Origin: Prevotellaceae bacterium
GTDB lineage: Bacteria; Bacteroidota; Bacteroidia; Bacteroidales; Bacteroidaceae
Assembly: GCA_030523505.1 (NCBI GenBank)
Contig: JAUNIK010000202.1
Coordinates: 1 to 5,550 of the forward strand
Length of the DNA stretch: 5,550 nt
Direction: 5' to 3'
Shown here: piece by piece, positions 1-5,550 of the stretch
Numbering within the stretch: the stretch's first letter is position 1
Layout of the letters: the number at the start of each line of letters is the position of its first letter
Translations under genes and position numbers: made by a program
The notes under the pieces: model-generated
Told to the model about the DNA's origin: nothing
The model's database searches: none
Seen by the model: only the letters and a program-made list of their open reading frames with translations

Positions 1-406
1 AGATATTGTCCTCGTCAGTGTCCATTACCTCAGCAAGGCATTTGCACATTGCTGGCACATGAGGGTTGATCTTTGGTCGTTCGGCACAAACAGTAGCATC
101 GATGTTTACTACATGATAACCCTTCGTGGCAATGAGCAGTATTGTTTGCTGAAGAAGTATCTTTGAATCAATATTCTCAAACTCGTTGCCTTTGACTGGT
201 GGGAAGTGATAACCGATATCACGCATGTTGGCCGCACCGAGAAGTGCGTCGCAGATGGCATGGATAAGCACATCAGCATCGCTATGACCAAGGAGACCTA
301 ATGGGGTTCCCTCGGAGTTTGTGAACGGAATAAGTACACCGCCGAGCCATAACTCGCGGGCTTCTGTTATCTTGTGGACATCATAGCCCATTCCTACTCT
401 AATCAT
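1..406 (-). CDS. ispF: 2-C-methyl-D-erythritol 2,4-cyclodiphosphate synthase, 3' end beyond window
   Basis: This cytoplasmic enzyme converts CDP-methylerythritol 2-phosphate to the cyclic 2,4-diphosphate plus CMP in the MEP route to isoprenoids. I translated the reverse strand from the ATG at 406-404 and obtained 135 residues with no stop before the left edge. The family is usually about 157-160 residues, so roughly 25 C-terminal residues lie outside the window. The protein opens MIRVGMGYDVHKI, in which D9 and H11 match the first two metal ligands of IspF. H49, in HSDADVLIHA (41-50), matches the third ligand, and the eight-residue spacing from H41 is as in E. coli. DALLGA (53-58), DIG (63-65) and AERPKINPHVPAM (108-120) are further family signatures. 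An in-frame TAG lies five codons upstream (421-419), which fixes this ATG as the first possible start. There is no Shine-Dalgarno sequence. The gene lies 85 bases downstream of porV on the same strand, but a terminator-like hairpin separates them, so co-transcription is uncertain. Nothing looks broken in the visible part. Confidence 0.96.
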   Translation of the reverse strand, partial: MIRVGMGYDVHKITEARELWLGGVLIPFTNSEGTPLGLLGHSDADVLIHAICDALLGAANMRDIGYHFPPVKGNEFENIDSKILLQQTILLIATKGYHVVNIDATVCAERPKINPHVPAMCKCLAEVMDTDEDNI

Positions 407-428
407 ATTTGCACCAATCTAAACTATT

Positions 429-453
429 AAAAATTCTCCTCCCCTCGGGGAGG
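429..453 (-). terminator. Possible intrinsic terminator after porV
   Basis: Read on the minus strand, the 7-bp GC-rich stem of CCTCCCC and GGGGAGG with a GA turn (453-438) is followed after four bases (AGAA) by a run of five Ts (433-429). That is the layout of a Rho-independent terminator for a transcript leaving porV, 23 bases before the ispF start. The T run is short and displaced by four bases, so termination may be partial. The same hairpin may simply belong to the dispersed repeat described for 438-493. Confidence 0.4.
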
Positions 454-493
454 TCGGGTGGGGGCTTTCCCCCTTCGGGGGTTGGGGGCTTTT
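438..493. repeat. Two tandem hairpin units (REP-like) between porV and ispF
   Basis: Two similar units lie head to tail on the plus strand. Unit A (438-468) is a hairpin with a 7-bp stem, CCTCCCC at 438-444 and GGGGAGG at 447-453, followed by a tail ending GGTGGGGGCTTT. Unit B (469-493) is a hairpin of CCCCC (469-473), TTC, GGGGG (477-481), which can also fold as a UUCG tetraloop on four G-C pairs. Its tail is TTGGGGGCTTTT. The shared layout of hairpin plus GGGGGCTTT tail suggests repetition of one element. The TAA stop of porV (494-492) lies inside the end of unit B. GC-rich palindromes of this kind are, from memory, frequent between genes in Prevotella-like genomes, but I cannot count copies from one window. 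No RAYT-type transposase gene is present here. Calling it REP-like is inference; the hairpins themselves are plain in the sequence. Confidence 0.7.
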
Positions 494-1664
494 ATCTGCG
501 GCGGCCGAAGAGGTCCTTGATGCCGTCCATATCGAATGTAAGGGTGAAACGCAAGGTCTGGTCGAGTGGGTTTGACTTCGCTGTGGCGATGACATAACCT
601 GCATCGAGCGAGAAGATGTTCATGCGGAAACCGGCACCTACGGTGAAGTACTTACGGTTACCCTTGTTTTCCGATTCGTGGTGATATCCAGCACGGAGTG
701 AGAACTGATCGTGATAGCAGTATTCTGCACCGACGCTCCACTGGATTTCCTGCAACTCCTCCTTGAAACCGTTAGGCGCATCAGAGAAACTCTTGAAGAT
801 ACCACTGATAGAAGAGATGTCGTAGTAATCTTTCTGTACACGCTCCTGATAGTCCTCGGTTGTCTCACCCTCAAACTGCTTTGGATAGGTTGGCACGAGG
901 AGTTTGTTGGCATCGGCAGCGATGGTGAAACGGTTGTATTCATCGACAGGAACGACGAGCGAAGCACCGAGACGCATGTTGGTTGGGATGAACTCAGCAT
1001 TGTCGTCACCACCGAAACTGATCTTTGTACCGATGTTAGAGATGTTCATACCCAAGCCCAACTGGCACTCACGGTCACCGAGGTTGAGATAGTCCTGATA
1101 GTAGCACGCAAGGTCGGCAGCGAAAGCCGAACCAGGTGAACTCTCATCGGAGAAGTTATAGGTGAGGTCGGAGTATATCCAACGCAAACCGGCAGCAATA
1201 GAGAACTTCTCGCTCAGCATCAGTGAGTAAGCCACATCGAGCGACATCTCGTAAGGGGTGATGGTCATATCGTCGCCACCTTCGAGCGAAGCACTGGTAT
1301 ATACCTCACCAAGTGAGAAATAGCGGAGAGACGCCGATACTGCACTGTAATCACCTATACGGTAATAGCCCGAGAGATAGGCGAGGTCCATGTCGCTCAC
1401 CAACTGGCGCAACCAAGGGGTGTAGTTCAAACCGACACCGGCACGACTGATGGCAAATGGATATTTCGCAGGATTCCAGTACTGCGAGTTCACATCGGCT
1501 TCGGTTGCGGCACCCACATCACCAAGACCGGCAGCACGAGCGTCAGGGGCTATCGACTGCGATGTTACTGATGTGTTGATAGGGTTGAACATATCGCGTT
1601 TGTCCTGGGCTTTCGCAGTAAGGGCAAACAATGTCAACATAGTGTATATAACAATTCTTTTCAT
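492..1664 (-). CDS. porV: T9SS outer-membrane beta-barrel protein PorV (LptO)
   Basis: PorV is a 14-stranded FadL-like outer-membrane barrel. It binds the C-terminal domain of cargo leaving the SprA/Sov translocon and carries cargo to PorU on the cell surface; in Porphyromonas gingivalis it is also called LptO. The 390-residue product has a signal peptide at about 1-19, MKRIVIYTMLTLFALTAKA, with QD after the cut. DARAAGLGDVGAATEADVNS (41-60) and the following QYWNPAKYPF are the most telling family signature. The rest alternates in the manner of amphipathic beta strands, for example AISRAGVGLNYTP (71-83) and the last strand LRFTLTFDMD (371-380), then a short basic tail ending GRRR. A more acidic, less strand-like insert around 260-303 is probably an extracellular loop. 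The ATG was chosen because it begins a good signal peptide; the frame stays open upstream but offers no such start. There is no Shine-Dalgarno sequence, as usual in this phylum. It lies 51 bases downstream of porU and is probably co-transcribed with it. PorQ is a related family, but the motif and the porU neighbour favour PorV. Confidence 0.93.
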   Translation of the reverse strand: MKRIVIYTMLTLFALTAKAQDKRDMFNPINTSVTSQSIAPDARAAGLGDVGAATEADVNSQYWNPAKYPFAISRAGVGLNYTPWLRQLVSDMDLAYLSGYYRIGDYSAVSASLRYFSLGEVYTSASLEGGDDMTITPYEMSLDVAYSLMLSEKFSIAAGLRWIYSDLTYNFSDESSPGSAFAADLACYYQDYLNLGDRECQLGLGMNISNIGTKISFGGDDNAEFIPTNMRLGASLVVPVDEYNRFTIAADANKLLVPTYPKQFEGETTEDYQERVQKDYYDISSISGIFKSFSDAPNGFKEELQEIQWSVGAEYCYHDQFSLRAGYHHESENKGNRKYFTVGAGFRMNIFSLDAGYVIATAKSNPLDQTLRFTLTFDMDGIKDLFGRRR

Positions 1665-1715
1665 ACGTTTTCTATTGTGGATATCTCTTTTTGAGGTGAC
1701 TATGTTGCCACCACC

Positions 1716-4700
1716 TTATCTAATAATAATGAGTTTCTTTGCTTTTGAATCGTAGTCGCTACCCTCGCTGCTCACACGGGCACGATAGAGATAGACGCCA
1801 GTCTGCAACTGCTGACCACCATCAACGGTAAGATCCCAGTCGATAGTGTAGGAACCGTCGCTGCTCACACCACTCTCGCTGTGCGACCAAAGGAGGCGAC
1901 CACTCATATCCATGATGTCGAGTGTTACATCGACGATGCTGCCCATACGGTCGTGGTTGATGATGAATGTCGTTGATTCCTTTGCAGGGTTGTTTGTGCA
2001 ACTTACACTTGTCACCTTCGGCTCGAGAGCACTCACTACCGTGAACTGCAACTGTGTCGTTGACGGGTTGTTGAATATATCCCATGCACGGAATGTAAGC
2101 GAGTGCTTACCCGGTTCGAGCTTAGGGATAGAGTAGTAGGTAGAACCACTTGTATATGAACCGAAGTCATAGGTGAAGTGCTCGTTGAGGTTATAGGTCT
2201 TGGTCATCTCGCCATCGATGATGAGCATCAGGTCATGACCGATACCGTTGCCAGTGGTGTTGATGCCATCCTCGTCGTTAATCTCTGCTACGAAATAAGG
2301 TGTGGAATTCACCTGACCACCGTTGACAAATGATGGAGAGTTGAGATAGCAGTAGATGGAAGGACCGATGGAGTCGGTGCCGAGGCTCTCTGTGCCGCCC
2401 ACGATGAAATCTTCGGAATAGCCGTGAGCAGTGGTCTTCTTGTCGTTGCTCACCACGAATACATTGACAAGGCCTGACTCGTCGCTGTAGTTGATATCCT
2501 TCGGTACAGCAAAGGTGAACTCGAACTTGCCGTTCTTCACATTGTCGGAACCGGTGAAGAGTGTCTTTGTACGGTCGGTGAATACGAAAGGTTCCTCAGC
2601 CTCTTTGTTATCGTTCAGGCGGCATGTCAGTTCCTCTTTAGAATCGCGGACTGTCGCTGTGACAATACCGTCAAACGCCTCGTCGCTTACTACATGACCG
2701 GAAATCTTTGCTACACTGCCCGCTTTGAGTGCAGGAACAGTGGTTCCACCTATCGGTTGACCGTTTATGGCATCTACAACAACCTGCATCTTAGGCTGGT
2801 TGAGGGCTATCGCTGGATCACCCAGAAGTGAGAACTGCAGTTTGTTGGTGGTGCGGTCCTGACCAGAAGTGATCATATAGTTCTTTGCCAATCGCTGAGC
2901 CTCGCCGAGAGTAGTCGGCTGACCATTCGTCTTGCTAAGCACATATCGCAAGAATGCCATATTGATACGCTTGTTGTAGTTGGCGTAAACGGTACGGGTT
3001 GTACCGAAGAAGGCCATCGCACCACCTTTGCTGTTCAGCACTGCTGTCTCACCGATAGTAGGGTCGGTACCGTCGAATGGCATGATATCGCATGAAGCGG
3101 TGATCCACAATGGGAGGTTGGTGTTCGAGAACTCTGCGAAGTCGGTGATACGAAGCACTCGCTCGTGAGAAACCTGAATCTGCGAACCATGACCAGCGTA
3201 ATCCATGATGAGAGCGCCGGACTGCTGCTGTGCCTTGATGATGTTGGTAACCTCAGGGTATGTGTTGCCGCTGGCAGAAGAAACACGCTCGTAGGCATCC
3301 CACATAACTTTCTTGACAACATATCCAGGATGGTTTGCTATTGTTTCCTCGGCAGCATCATTGGCGTCATCCATGTGGAGATTGTTGTTTCCATCGTCAC
3401 CCATGAACATTATGACGTTCTGCCAAGCACCGGCATTCTCGTTCTTTGCATAGCGGATGGTCTTGTCAACCATTGTCTTCGCGTCAGAAACAGTAGTGAC
3501 AGGGAATCGACCAACGCAGATGTCAAGCATATCCACCGACTGTGGGTTTGCGCCCTCGCCATTGTCGAGATAGCAGAAGAATCCGTCATCGACATAACAA
3601 GAAACCTCGTTGTATGAATCCTCGCTCTCGAAACAGAGCAGATAATCATCAGGATTGAGTTTCGATGTTGTCATGGTCATCATTCTGTTGTCCCAGACAC
3701 AATCGCCGAAAAGGAGAAGATATTTTGGCATGTCAGCCTCGGTCTCGGCTCTGTCATAGAGCATCTTCATATAGCGGCGATAGGCGTTGGCATCAGGAGT
3801 TCCGCTCGAGAACTCGTTGTAGAGTTCATCAGCAGGAACGATTGTGACACGCATACCGTCGTGCTCCTCGTGGAATTCCTTCAGGCGCTGTGCCTGTTCG
3901 ATGGTCTTCTGCGAGGTTGGGATGATGATTACCATATCAGCGAAACTATCAGCGTGATGGTCCTGATTGGTGATATTGTAAACATATTCGGCCTCTGGGA
4001 ACGAACGACCAGTGAGTTTTGTCACATTCCGTGGCTGAGTTGTTGTCAAACAGATATAATCGAGGCGTGAAGGACCGCCCGAGAGTGTCTTTATTGTGAC
4101 TTTGTTCTCTTCCTTGAGGTTATAGACATTGTAGGTTTTTGAAGCAATGCTACCCTTGTCGTATTCTCCACATCGCATCGAAAGAGTGCCGATGATGGAA
4201 TCGTTGATGGCAACCTCAACAGTTGTTGTTGAACCCGCAGTCACGGCAACGAAGAGGCGACCGTTCTGGATGTCGCCGGTGTTATTGATGGTGAATGAGC
4301 GTGAATCTCCCTTTTCTATTGGATTAGGATCCTGCAGGTTGCGACCACCAGAGAACCAAGCGAAACCGTCAACTTCGTAGAGTGAGTGGTAAACCTCTGG
4401 TGAACGGTAGAAAGTCTGTACGAATGCGGTAGAGTCGATGGCTGCAACCTCGTCATCGTTCTCGGTTATGAAATAATATCCGTAGTTGGAATAAGGGTTA
4501 CGCACACGGGTGGTAGTGTTTGCTGTGCTGTAAGAAACAGGACCTTTCGCATAGAAAAGATGCTTGCCGTCGATGATGCACTGCTCCACCTGCTTCAAGT
4601 CATCGGTGCTTGCGAGGTAAGAAGCATTCAGAGCCTCTGGCTGGAGGTTACCACCATAACCGTAGATCTTCACTTTGCTGAGATTGCTGAATCCGGCCTT

Positions 4701-5237
4701 GCGAATAACAGCGTCGGTCAACTGATGAACGCCGGTTTCGCTGACCCTGATCTTTGCCCAACGGCCGGAAGCAAGAACGGAATGCTCAGCATATGTTCTG
4801 CTTGCTGATGCATCCTGTGCCTTTGACGCACCCTTTGCCAAAGCAACAGGAGCAGACTCGATTCTAAGCATGAAACTGCTCAGGAACTTATATGCTCCAT
4901 CGCGGAATGCCAGAGGGGTAACACCAACCTTCAGGATTGGCTTCTTGCGGTCGAAGACAATGCTGTATTCTGGCTGTGGGATTTCAGGAAGTGGCTGGCC
5001 GCTGAGGCTATTGTACTTCTCTATATCCGATGGCGCCATTGGGATGTACTCTGGATAGAGCAGTGTAACGGTGTATGTTGAGTCGCTATAATCAGCAGGA
5101 AGCGGCATCTGATAGCCCACATGTGGCAATATGGAATCGATACTGACCTCCTCGGTTGTCAGATATACGAATCTCTGCTGTGCCATCGCTGCGACACAAC
5201 AAAGAATGAATGTTATTATGGTGAAAAATCTTCTCAT
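1716..5237 (-). CDS. porU: T9SS C-terminal signal peptidase/sortase PorU (C25 gingipain-like)
   Basis: PorU is the surface cysteine peptidase that removes the CTD of T9SS cargo and joins the new end to anionic lipopolysaccharide by a sortase-like reaction, working in the PorU-PorV-PorQ-PorZ complex. The 1173-residue product has a signal peptide at about 1-19 (core FFTIITFILCCVAA, cut after AMA). A region rich in beta strands (about 20-420) precedes the C25 peptidase domain, about 430-810. H683 in DYAGHGS and C716 in TASCD form the expected catalytic His-Cys pair; their 33-residue separation matches, as I recall, H657 and C690 of P. gingivalis PorU. FSLLGDPAIAL (802-812) closes the domain. Ig-like beta modules follow (about 815-1070), then a type A CTD (about 1075-1173) with DIMDMSGRLLW, LQTGVYLYR and the terminal KKLIIIR. 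In known PorU this CTD is kept and anchors the enzyme to the complex rather than being cleaved. An in-frame TAA two codons upstream (5243-5241) makes this ATG the earliest start. No frameshift or lost catalytic residue is apparent. Confidence 0.96.
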   Translation of the reverse strand: MRRFFTIITFILCCVAAMAQQRFVYLTTEEVSIDSILPHVGYQMPLPADYSDSTYTVTLLYPEYIPMAPSDIEKYNSLSGQPLPEIPQPEYSIVFDRKKPILKVGVTPLAFRDGAYKFLSSFMLRIESAPVALAKGASKAQDASASRTYAEHSVLASGRWAKIRVSETGVHQLTDAVIRKAGFSNLSKVKIYGYGGNLQPEALNASYLASTDDLKQVEQCIIDGKHLFYAKGPVSYSTANTTTRVRNPYSNYGYYFITENDDEVAAIDSTAFVQTFYRSPEVYHSLYEVDGFAWFSGGRNLQDPNPIEKGDSRSFTINNTGDIQNGRLFVAVTAGSTTTVEVAINDSIIGTLSMRCGEYDKGSIASKTYNVYNLKEENKVTIKTLSGGPSRLDYICLTTTQPRNVTKLTGRSFPEAEYVYNITNQDHHADSFADMVIIIPTSQKTIEQAQRLKEFHEEHDGMRVTIVPADELYNEFSSGTPDANAYRRYMKMLYDRAETEADMPKYLLLFGDCVWDNRMMTMTTSKLNPDDYLLCFESEDSYNEVSCYVDDGFFCYLDNGEGANPQSVDMLDICVGRFPVTTVSDAKTMVDKTIRYAKNENAGAWQNVIMFMGDDGNNNLHMDDANDAAEETIANHPGYVVKKVMWDAYERVSSASGNTYPEVTNIIKAQQQSGALIMDYAGHGSQIQVSHERVLRITDFAEFSNTNLPLWITASCDIMPFDGTDPTIGETAVLNSKGGAMAFFGTTRTVYANYNKRINMAFLRYVLSKTNGQPTTLGEAQRLAKNYMITSGQDRTTNKLQFSLLGDPAIALNQPKMQVVVDAINGQPIGGTTVPALKAGSVAKISGHVVSDEAFDGIVTATVRDSKEELTCRLNDNKEAEEPFVFTDRTKTLFTGSDNVKNGKFEFTFAVPKDINYSDESGLVNVFVVSNDKKTTAHGYSEDFIVGGTESLGTDSIGPSIYCYLNSPSFVNGGQVNSTPYFVAEINDEDGINTTGNGIGHDLMLIIDGEMTKTYNLNEHFTYDFGSYTSGSTYYSIPKLEPGKHSLTFRAWDIFNNPSTTQLQFTVVSALEPKVTSVSCTNNPAKESTTFIINHDRMGSIVDVTLDIMDMSGRLLWSHSESGVSSDGSYTIDWDLTVDGGQQLQTGVYLYRARVSSEGSDYDSKAKKLIIIR

Positions 5238-5299
5238 TCCTTACAATAACGTAAAAAGTATACAATTTATTGTATGGAAGGATGAGTAATTTAATCTGC

Positions 5300-5313
5300 G
5301 GGGGCTTTTTATC
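5300..5313 (+). repeat. GGGGGCTTTTTATC motif, partner of 484-496
   Basis: This 14-base stretch matches GGGGGCTTTTATC at 484-496, the end of the hairpin repeat next to the porV stop, apart from one extra T. The two copies have the same orientation and lie about 4.8 kb apart on either side of the porU-porV pair. No hairpin accompanies this copy. It runs directly into the 9-base periodic repeat at 5315-5341. The match is visible; common descent from one dispersed element is inference. Confidence 0.5.
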
Positions 5314-5314
5314 A

Positions 5315-5341
5315 ACGAATTCCGCGAATTACACTAATTTT
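5315..5341. repeat. Three degenerate 9-bp direct repeats
   Basis: Three consecutive 9-base units share the core (G/T)AATT at 5317-5321, 5326-5330 and 5335-5339, giving acGAATTcc, gcGAATTac and acTAATTtt. The even 9-base spacing and alternating GC/AT pattern recall short GAATT-type repeats that I remember as common between genes of Bacteroidota; whether this is the same family needs a genome-wide search. No protein-binding function can be deduced. It lies about 80-105 bases upstream of the porU start, so a regulatory role is possible but unsupported. Confidence 0.5.
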
Positions 5342-5387
5342 ATTTTTGGTAACGATATACTTTTGGCACAGAGTTTTTTTATTAGAT

Positions 5388-5542
5388 CAAAATATCCTTG
5401 TTAAGACTTGCGTCTTTTTGCTGTTTGTCTTTTAATCGAGAATCAGAGCAAGCTCTATTCGTCAATTCAAATCCACCCAGCAGTATCTACGATACTAACA
5501 AGGATTACAAAATATCTCCCTGCGGTCGTTCAAAATACCTCC
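5388..5542. repeat. Palindrome cluster with enclosing inverted repeat and CAAAATA direct repeats
   Basis: A 10-bp perfect inverted repeat, ATCCTTGTTA (5394-5403) and TAACAAGGAT (5496-5505), encloses 92 bases. Within it are three small palindromes: AAGAC-TTGC-GTCTT (5403-5416), AGAGC-AA-GCTCT (5445-5456) and AGTATC-TAC-GATACT (5482-5496). Three direct repeats also occur: CAAAATATCCTT (5388-5399), CAAAATATCTCC (5508-5519) and CAAAATACCTCC (5531-5542), the last two 23 bases apart. There is no ORF of useful length. It could be a small non-autonomous mobile element, a dispersed extragenic repeat or a structured leader RNA; the sequence alone does not decide. The right end may continue beyond the window. 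Confidence 0.45.
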
Positions 5543-5550
5543 ACTCCGTT

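Larger units (their letters stand above)
5238..5550. other. Gene-free upstream region of porU with repeats and palindromes
   Basis: I see no convincing gene on either strand in these 313 bases; the short open stretches lack starts or family resemblance. Composition is more AT-rich than in the genes, especially at 5241-5275 and 5335-5395. The region must hold the porU promoter unless transcription enters from beyond the right edge. The best minus-strand match to the Bacteroidota -7 box TAnnTTTG is TACTTTTT at 5260-5253 (one mismatch), but I find no TTTG at the proper distance upstream and it would leave a leader of only about 8 bases, so I do not call it. The rest is made of short repeats and palindromes described in separate entries. 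Confidence 0.6.

Noticed and set aside
13..14. Cysteines in the PorU signal peptide (protein residues 13-14) as a lipoprotein site; coordinates here are residues
   Set aside because: The preceding residues FIL do not fit a lipobox (no small residue before the Cys), and AMA-Q gives a good signal peptidase I site.
109..291. Minus-strand open frame of 60 codons at the left edge
   Set aside because: It is out of frame with ispF, whose frame carries the metal-binding and family motifs through the same bases.
711..1139. Plus-strand open frame of 142 codons inside porV
   Set aside because: It lies wholly antisense to porV, has no recognisable domain or signal, and reads as the mirror of the porV codons.
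3165..3617. Plus-strand open frame of 150 codons inside porU
   Set aside because: It is antisense to the C25 peptidase domain and has no family resemblance; the porU frame is continuous and conserved in motif.
5253..5260. TACTTTTT as a -7 promoter box for porU
   Set aside because: It has one mismatch to TAnnTTTG, no TTTG about 20 bases upstream, and would give an implausibly short leader of about 8 bases.
5403..5419. AAGAC-TTGC-GTCTT followed by Ts, resembling a plus-strand terminator
   Set aside because: The stem is only 5 bp with two G-C pairs, and no plus-strand gene ends nearby; it is better treated as one palindrome of the repeat cluster.
5498..5550. Short open reading on the plus strand (GLQNISLRSFKIPPLR) at the right edge
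   Set aside because: It has no start or domain and overlaps the CAAAATA direct repeats, so it is more likely repeat sequence than a gene; the window ends before it can be judged.

Overview
The window looks like a chromosomal segment of a Bacteroidota species, most likely Bacteroidia and Prevotella-like. The main reason is the gene content: a PorU-type type IX secretion system (T9SS) peptidase with its own C-terminal sorting domain lies directly upstream of a PorV-type outer-membrane protein. T9SS is confined to the Bacteroidota. The starts lack a Shine-Dalgarno sequence, which also fits. The genus is an inference, partly from the style of the intergenic repeats.

All three recognisable genes are on the minus strand and read right to left in the order porU - porV - ispF. 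Position 5550-5238 is a 313-base upstream stretch with no gene but several short repeats and palindromes. porU occupies 5237-1716, followed by a 51-base spacer. porV occupies 1664-492, followed by an 85-base spacer holding two GC-rich hairpins. ispF begins at 406 and runs off the left edge with about 135 codons visible. Genes cover about 92% of the window.

In the known T9SS, cargo proteins with a C-terminal domain (CTD) cross the inner membrane by Sec and the outer membrane through the SprA/Sov translocon. PorV shuttles them to the surface attachment complex (PorU-PorV-PorQ-PorZ), where PorU removes the CTD and attaches the protein to anionic lipopolysaccharide. The adjacent porU and porV therefore form a cargo-maturation module. 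ispF is a housekeeping gene of the methylerythritol phosphate (MEP) isoprenoid pathway, and a terminator-like hairpin separates it from porV.

I found no previously undescribed protein system. The least explained material is non-coding: the paired hairpin repeat before ispF, a GGGGGCTTTT(T)ATC motif on both sides of the porU-porV pair, and a cluster of palindromes and short repeats upstream of porU.
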